The notes under the pieces are model-generated. The model searched no databases. It worked only from the letters and a program-made list of their open reading frames with translations, and was not told where the DNA came from. From Melieria omissa (Eukaryota; Arthropoda; Insecta; Diptera; Ulidiidae), in contig OZ020269.1 of assembly GCA_963971225.1 (NCBI GenBank), forward strand, positions 98,998,405 through 99,062,404: a stretch of 64,000 bases of DNA. Direction: 5' to 3'. Of this stretch, positions 58,000 through 64,000 are shown in pieces (position 1 is the first letter of the stretch; each line of letters starts with the position of its first letter). The translations under genes and the position numbers were made by a program.

Positions 58000-59190
58000 T
58001 TTATTCCATCCAACATCTAATTGCCACTTAGTGCAGTTGTGCTGCACTGCTCTTCCTTTCTCGAATATGTTTCTGAAACTTCTCGTTTCAACATCATAGA
58101 TAAAATTGCCCGTTTTACTTGCAATTCTAAAGCTTGAAAAAAGCAATTTCGTTTCACATTTTAAGTAGCAAAACATGCAACAACCACCAAAGTGTTTAAA
58201 CAAGTTTAAAATATTTTTAACAAGCAATAAATGCAGCGAAAAAAACATGTTTTTCTTAAGAAACTAAAGTCGTAAAGTCTTCTTCTCAGAAAGCTACACA
58301 CTTTTTCACTTTTCGTATTCGCTTGTTCGTTCTTTCCGTTCTTCGTTCGTTGCATTGCATTCGTAAGCTGTGCAAAAGTTTCCAGAAATTGACGCAGACA
58401 ATTTTTACGACAATTTGCCTAAACTTTTGTTGCCTGCATTTGAATTTTTTTTGTATCTACTCGAGCGTTTAGTGCTCGTTGCTTTTAGACTTTCTGTGTG
58501 TTTTTAATAAAAATGCAAAATGTTTTAATACGCAGTGCAAACATTGCAGCAATTCATAGCCATGCACAAACGTGTCAAAACATACTCGTACATACATGTA
58601 GATTGTATGCCAATGTGCAGCTAAACGCGAGTGTGTATGTGTGTGTGTGTGTCTGTGCATACACCTACACACAGCATTTGAAAAGTTCGCACGCGCAGAA
58701 TGTCAAAGGCAGCTGCCAAAAGGTGCGCACTGCAACCTTGACAATTGCTTGCTCAACTGCTACATAAGTGGAATTTGTTGCGGGTGACCGAGGTGGGTGG
58801 GGGTCAGACGTCGGTATTAAAGTGAAAATGTTATTGCTAACGATTTAGCGTGAGTGTGACTTACGCCGTTGGAGGCCAATTTGAGTGCAGGCAGCGCAAA
58901 GCTGCCAAGCGAGTGACAATAAAAATATTAAAGCATACTTTTAGGGCACTCACTTGGAAGGGGAAATCAAAACAAAAACAAAACTAAACAAAACCAACAA
59001 GAAAATATGACAGATACTAAAAACATGAACGAGTGAAAGTGTGGGTGTGGGGTTGAAGTAGAAAATGTTGGAAAACAATAAGAAAGGAAAGAAGGTTGAA
59101 AAAATGGAATGAGAGCAACAGAAAGCGGGTAGTTTGACAGGATAGTAAGTAAGGTGTTAAAGTGAGCAGTAGTGGTGGAGATAAACTGAA
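58000..59190. other. Non-coding stretch
   Basis: A (TG)n run at 58630-58655 and unique-looking sequence; no gene recognised. Confidence 0.4.
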
Positions 59191-59203
59191 TTTGGTAGTT
59201 GGT

Positions 59204-59300
59204 AAGGTTAGGTTAGGTTCTAGTTGCTGCCTCTGTATGAGACACACCTGGTGCAGGATTTATTTGTTCACCCTGTCTCCTCCAAGACGTCTTTCAACTA
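59204..59300 (-). mobile_element. LINE 3' end fragment
   Basis: The plus strand shows GGTTAGGTTAGGTTC then TGCTGCCTCTGTATGAGAC. As at 46487, this is a 3' UTR piece (read on minus) with a CCTAA-type tail and no coding part. Confidence 0.45.
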
Positions 59301-60960
59301 CTACTGATACCTTTCTCTCCTGTTCATTTTCCCCACCCTTCTTCCATCTTCAGACCTTACAACAGTAAACTTGAAAATTACTAAAAATTCAATGGGCCTC
59401 TAGGCCACAATTTCACTTGTTTAAAATGTGTATCCAACATTGAAAAAGGATTTGTAGAAGGATGGAGAACTGAAATAGTAAACAGAAGACTCAAACTATT
59501 CAACTCAAAAGCTAGAATTGTGCATCCTTTTCCTATCTGAAGCACCAACAAGTCAATAGAACAAGTCAAGCTGCATAATTTATTCCCCAAAAAAAGTTGC
59601 TCATACACCTCATTGACTATTCAAAGCATCAAAAAGTTAAATATATAAATTGAAAGCTATAAAAGTCCAACACACACACACACACTTCATTATCTATAAA
59701 TAACTGTAAATAACTGCCACACATTGTACAAAAATAATTTCACACTTCATGTTGTTTTTTTTTGCATTTCTCTACAACTCACTGTGCCAATTTCACGCAA
59801 CTTTAGTTTTATGAATTTATAAAATATTTTTTTAATTTATGCAATTTTTTGTCGTGTGATCATAAAAAATTTAATTGTTGATTTTACATTTTTGCATGCA
59901 CCTGTAAACAATTTAATATTCAATACGAACAACAGGTTACCGCAGAGCTGCAACAGGCAAACGAGTAAAGTGGAATATTTGCAGAAACGCGCCAAATGTA
60001 CAAACCACAAATGATTCGCAAGCCACAGTGGGCAGTGAAAGGTGGTGGTTTATTGTTTTATTTTCTGTATATTAAAATGAAGTACAGATTTACAAATAAA
60101 AATTTATGTCAATAACAAATTTTCTAGTCAGTGCAAATTTAAATAAAATTCTTGTAGCTATTTGGTCAAAACAAAAAATTTGACAAAAAGTGGTAAAAAA
60201 AAATATTAAAAAAAACATCTGCATTAGCAACTTTTTTAAATGGGTTTGGCTTTGTCGCATACTAAATTAGTTACATTATTGCAAAACTAATTCGAAAAAT
60301 TATCAGAAACAATATATTTAGTAAAAACTAAAATACAAAATTTTAAATGATAATGATTTCTTAATTTTTTTCAACTTAGGCAACTTTAGGCAACTTTTTA
60401 TTTGAATTTCTGTGAGTGTGATCACATGAATGAAATAATACTGGATTCCAAGATATAAGGACATTCCAGAGCTGACGAGCAGACGAGGTCGGTAGGTAGT
60501 CTACAACTGAAGAGATACGTCAAACATGGAACCGCTTGACATCTCTCTTCAACCTGTAAGCTTCGAACTCATACAAATTCGGTAAATGAAACTAACCTTA
60601 GATGGGCTGAAGCCAACACAGGATTTACTGCGAACCAAATTTGCCCAACCTTGAACTTTCTTTATTCTAGAAAACTTTTCTTCCTAAAAAACAAAAGCAG
60701 CAAACATGGTTGGGGTGATGAGTCACTGAGTACTTGACACCAACACAAGAAGATTGGAGTTGTTTGCTTATGAATTCTCTGGAAGCTGGATGGACGAGCA
60801 AGAGGAAAAAATTCATATCACTTTCTATGCACTTGTCTCACATTAGCTGAAAGAGAATCGACTTTCATAGATAACTTTTTCCTCGACAATCCAGGGAATT
60901 TATCATTCAGAGATGACTTGGCTTTGTATGAAACTCAAAACTGATTCAACGAGTGAAAGA
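59300..60960. other. Non-coding stretch
   Basis: No recognised gene. 60440-60900 is less AT-rich and may be a decayed LINE segment, but I found no decisive motif. Confidence 0.3.
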
Positions 60961-60965
60961 ACTTA

Positions 60966-61472
60966 AAAATAAAATAAAATAAAATAAAATAAAATAAAAT
61001 AAAATAAAATAAAATAAAATAAAATAAAATAAAATAAAATAAAATAAAATAAAATAAAATAAAATAAAATAAAATAAAATAAAATAAAATAAAATAAAAT
61101 AAAATAACAAAATAAAATAAAATAAAATAAAATAAAATAAAATAAAATAAAATAAAATAAAATAAAATAAAATAAAATAAAATAAAATAAAATAAAATAA
61201 AATAAAATGAAATAAAATGAAATGAAATAAAATAAAATAAAATAAAATAAAATAAAATAAAATAAAACAAAATAAAATAATATAAAATAAATTCAAATAA
61301 AATAAAATAAAATAAAATAAAATAAAATAAAATAAAATAAAATAAAATAAAATAAAATAAAATAAAATAAAATAAAATAAACTAAAATAAACTAAAATAA
61401 AATAAAATAAAATAAAATAAAATAAAATAAAATAAAATAAAATAAAATAAAATAAAATAAAATAAAATAAAA
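60966..61472. repeat. (AAAAT)n pentanucleotide satellite, block 3
   Basis: About 505 bp, the longest and purest of the three AAAAT blocks, with a few AAATG, AAAAC and AACTA variants. Minus-strand ORFs are artefacts. Confidence 0.97.
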
Positions 61473-61633
61473 TTATTAAACAAATATTTAGTTTTTTTTA
61501 ATCTATCTATAAATTGTAATTTTTATTCTAAATATTACTTCAAAAAAGTTAATGCAATTTCAATCCATACCAAAAAAAAACAAAAAAACAATAAATTAGA
61601 TTTTATTAAATCCACACTTTCAACGATTTTTGT

Positions 61634-61775
61634 TTATTTGCTGCTCTCTCCCTCTTCACGCGCACTCAATGCCACATCGACATAATCCAACTTTGCATAA
61701 ATCGTGCCGTCATTAGCTGCCCACATAAATTTTACATTAATTTTGCACATAGAATTCATTGCTTTTTCCATAAAT
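61634..61775 (-). CDS. Candidate terminal coding exon of an unidentified gene
   Basis: After an acceptor TATATTTTTAG at 61776, one frame stays open for 46 codons to TAA (61636-61634): FMEKAMNSMCKINVKFMWAA, then NDGTIYAKLDYVDVALSARE and EGESSK. Codon choice and amino-acid composition look protein-like compared with the surrounding AT-rich DNA. I do not recognise the family. No matching upstream exon was found; the nearest donor-like GTAAGT on this strand (about 62440) follows sequence with stops. Confidence 0.3.
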
Positions 61776-61779
61776 CTAA

Positions 61780-63200
61780 AAATATATTACATGACATTTC
61801 CACTGGCAAAATAACTACAACACTCAACACTCAACTCTCGCTATGGAAATGGCGATTTTGTTTACATTCACTTTTTTTGTTTTGCATCACATTAATTTTA
61901 TTATTAATGCGCCTCATGCAATTTGCCATTTGAACGACTTGCGAATTCGCTTCGTGGCCATTAAAGGCCAGTTTGTGTTTTTGTTGTTTTCTTTTATTGA
62001 TTTTTTGTCCGCGTGTTATGCAACATTTGCTGTATGCAGCTGACGATGATAAATCAAATTTCAACAGTAACTTTAATCGGATTACAGTGTTTTAATAATT
62101 AATTAATGAATTAATGTGCAACGTAATCAATTGTGTTCAATTGTTTTGTAGTTAAATTTTTAATAAATTGTTAATGGTTGAAAATTTAGTTGGCTGCTAT
62201 AAATTTGCAACACTTGCAATTACATAATTGTTGTTGGCGCTAATTTATTGCATTTGCAGTGTGCGGCAATGCGCAGCTGTCGCGAGTGAATGAGGCATCA
62301 AATTACGGATTTTAATTGTTGATTGTTTGTTGTTGTTGATGTAGACATTGTTGATGAAGGTCTACATTTTTAAAATATTGAGAAGTCTTAATGCTTTTAA
62401 AATCATTTTAGAGTTTTAACAGCATCAATGTTGATATCTCGCACTTACATTTGAAATGTCTCAATCGCGTTTAGACTTTTCTCTTTAAACAAGATTTGCT
62501 TTGAGATTGAAATATTTTTAGACCAATCAATATTGTCCTTTCGCCCACAGGCACATCTACATCTTTATTTGCTTCACATGGTTGTTTACATTTCAAAGCA
62601 ATGAAATTGAAATTGTCTTGTCATATCTAAATAAAAATTTCATCTGTCTTAAATGCCCATTGAATTTTTGTTTTTCGACATATTTTTTTGTTTGCTTTGT
62701 CTTTGCCCACTTTTGGCATTTAACAATGTTTTTATATTTTCTTTCTTTGTATAAATATCAATTAATTTTTGGTATCAAAAACATAAACATTTGTCACTTG
62801 CATGTTGAGACAATTTCTCATACACAACAGTTTAACTGTTGTTGTATTTAGAATGGAAAACAGAATGCAGACAAACAGTTGTAGGTTCTTCTGTCTGCCT
62901 CTTGTCAGCGTTTTAATTAAAAAAGACTTTTCGTTTTTATTTGGTTTTTCGATTAAGTGATGTTTTTTTTTTTGCTCTTGTGAGCTTAAATCAAAAGCAG
63001 CAAATGATTGGAATTTTCAAATATTTTAAAGTTTTGCATTCTTTTCTGTGCAACAATTGTTGGCAAACAAACTGATAAGAAATGTGAAGATTGCAATTTT
63101 TCAGGCACATATTGCTAGACATTTGTACAAAGCGTTGTTGTTGTCATTGCAGCCAAGAAGCCTCTACTTGTCTGCTGTTGATGTTAATGTTTTTGAAAAT
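61780..63200. other. Non-coding stretch
   Basis: AT-rich. ORFs 61831-62064 and 62582-62851 have no recognised motifs. Confidence 0.4.
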
Positions 63201-63212
63201 ATCGAGCACAAC

Positions 63213-63542
63213 TAGTGTCCGACCGAATATTCGGTTTGGGTTTCAGCCCAAATAAGTGGTTTCGGTTTCGGTTTTAGATTCGGCCAAAAAATGACCGAAA
63301 CCGAAATTTTTGAATATTTTGATTTGAATTTTTGATGCTTATGTTTTTAAAAAATGAATTAATTGTTTTTATTAATAAGTATTTACTTATGTTATGTTAT
63401 GTTATGTTTGTTTGTTGGTTCTTTATTTACTTAAAGTAAATTTCGTTTGTTGAAAAATGGTGATTTTGATGCCTGGTGTGATTTTTATTTCAACTAGAAA
63501 GTTTCGGTTTCGGCCCAAAAAAGTGGTTTCGGTCGGACACTA
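63213..63542. mobile_element. hAT-like MITE with 8-bp target duplication
   Basis: 330 bp with inverted ends TAGTGTCCGACCGAA and flanks AGCACAAC (63205-63212) and AGCAAAAC (63543-63550), 7 of 8 identical. Subterminal regions are packed with GGTTTCGGTTTCGG on the left and its inverted form on the right. No coding part. Confidence 0.8.
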
Positions 63543-63549
63543 AGCAAAA

Positions 63550-64000
63550 CCAAAACCATTTATCGAAAAAAACAAATAAATAAACTTGAAATTTTAAAAT
63601 ACAAAAAAAAATTAAATTTTTGAATGAAAAAAACTTTAAACTTTTGTATTAAAAAACTAACTCAAAATCATAAAAAAACAATATTAGGGTAATTAAATAT
63701 TTTATATATATTTAATATTTTTTTTAAATATTTTTGTGTAATATTTTTTATTCACATATTTTTTGTTTATTAATTTTTAATTTTTTTTATATAATTTTAT
63801 ATGTTTTTTTAGGAATTTATAAATTATCAGTTTTCCTATTAACTATTTCTTAATTTAATATATTTTATTAGAAAATAAATTTTGTTTTCTTATTATATTT
63901 ATCCAACAATTATGTATTAAGACTGCCTCTAGAAACACAATTAAAACACGATATCTGATAATTTTTTGATATATTTATTCGAAATATTCTCCTCCTGATT
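63550..64000. other. AT-rich end of window
   Basis: Very AT-rich, no feature recognised. Confidence 0.5.

Noticed and set aside
1..64000. CRISPR array, phage or bacterial operon
   Set aside because: Direct repeats seen are satellites or duplications; sequence and gene structure are insect nuclear.

Overview
This is eukaryotic nuclear DNA from an insect, most likely a higher (brachyceran) fly. An acalyptrate such as a tephritid fruit fly is my best guess. The reasons are AT-rich sequence, one spliced gene whose product reads as the fly UNC93-like protein (Drosophila CG4928 type), and abundant mariner, hAT, TTAA-target, LINE and LTR remnants. Nothing bacterial or viral was seen.

One gene can be modelled completely. 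It is an UNC93-like multi-pass membrane protein on the minus strand, with eight coding exons between 17491 and 5522. Every junction has GT/AG sites and compatible phase, and the joined reading frame gives 506 residues. A splice acceptor at 17560 implies at least one more 5' untranslated exon further right that I could not locate. Two introns are large. Intron 1 (10187-17162) carries a tandem duplication, a mariner-type MITE and a 705-bp foldback element. Intron 2 (7145-10085) carries a mariner pseudogene interrupted by an antisense LINE fragment and by a (GATGT)n satellite.

Left of the gene (1-5521) lie a 5'-truncated Transib (RAG1-related) transposase remnant at 1881-2863 and a 127-bp AT-rich minisatellite at 4873-5390. 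Right of the gene (17560-64000) I find almost only repeats: TTAA-flanked MITEs, two solo LTRs and part of a third (two of the three hit by mariner insertions), a hAT element with a perfect 8-bp target duplication and a mariner nested inside it, long palindromes, LINE 3' ends, three (AAAAT)n blocks and a 1.4-kb (GATAC)n satellite. One short ORF behind a good splice acceptor (61634-61775, minus) could be the last exon of another gene.

The window is best read as one membrane-protein gene in a transposon-rich neighbourhood. The most informative parts are the nested insertions with visible target duplications or an internal empty site, the RAG1-like remnant, and the repeated use of pentanucleotide satellites. 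I found no operon-like organisation and no clearly new multi-gene system.
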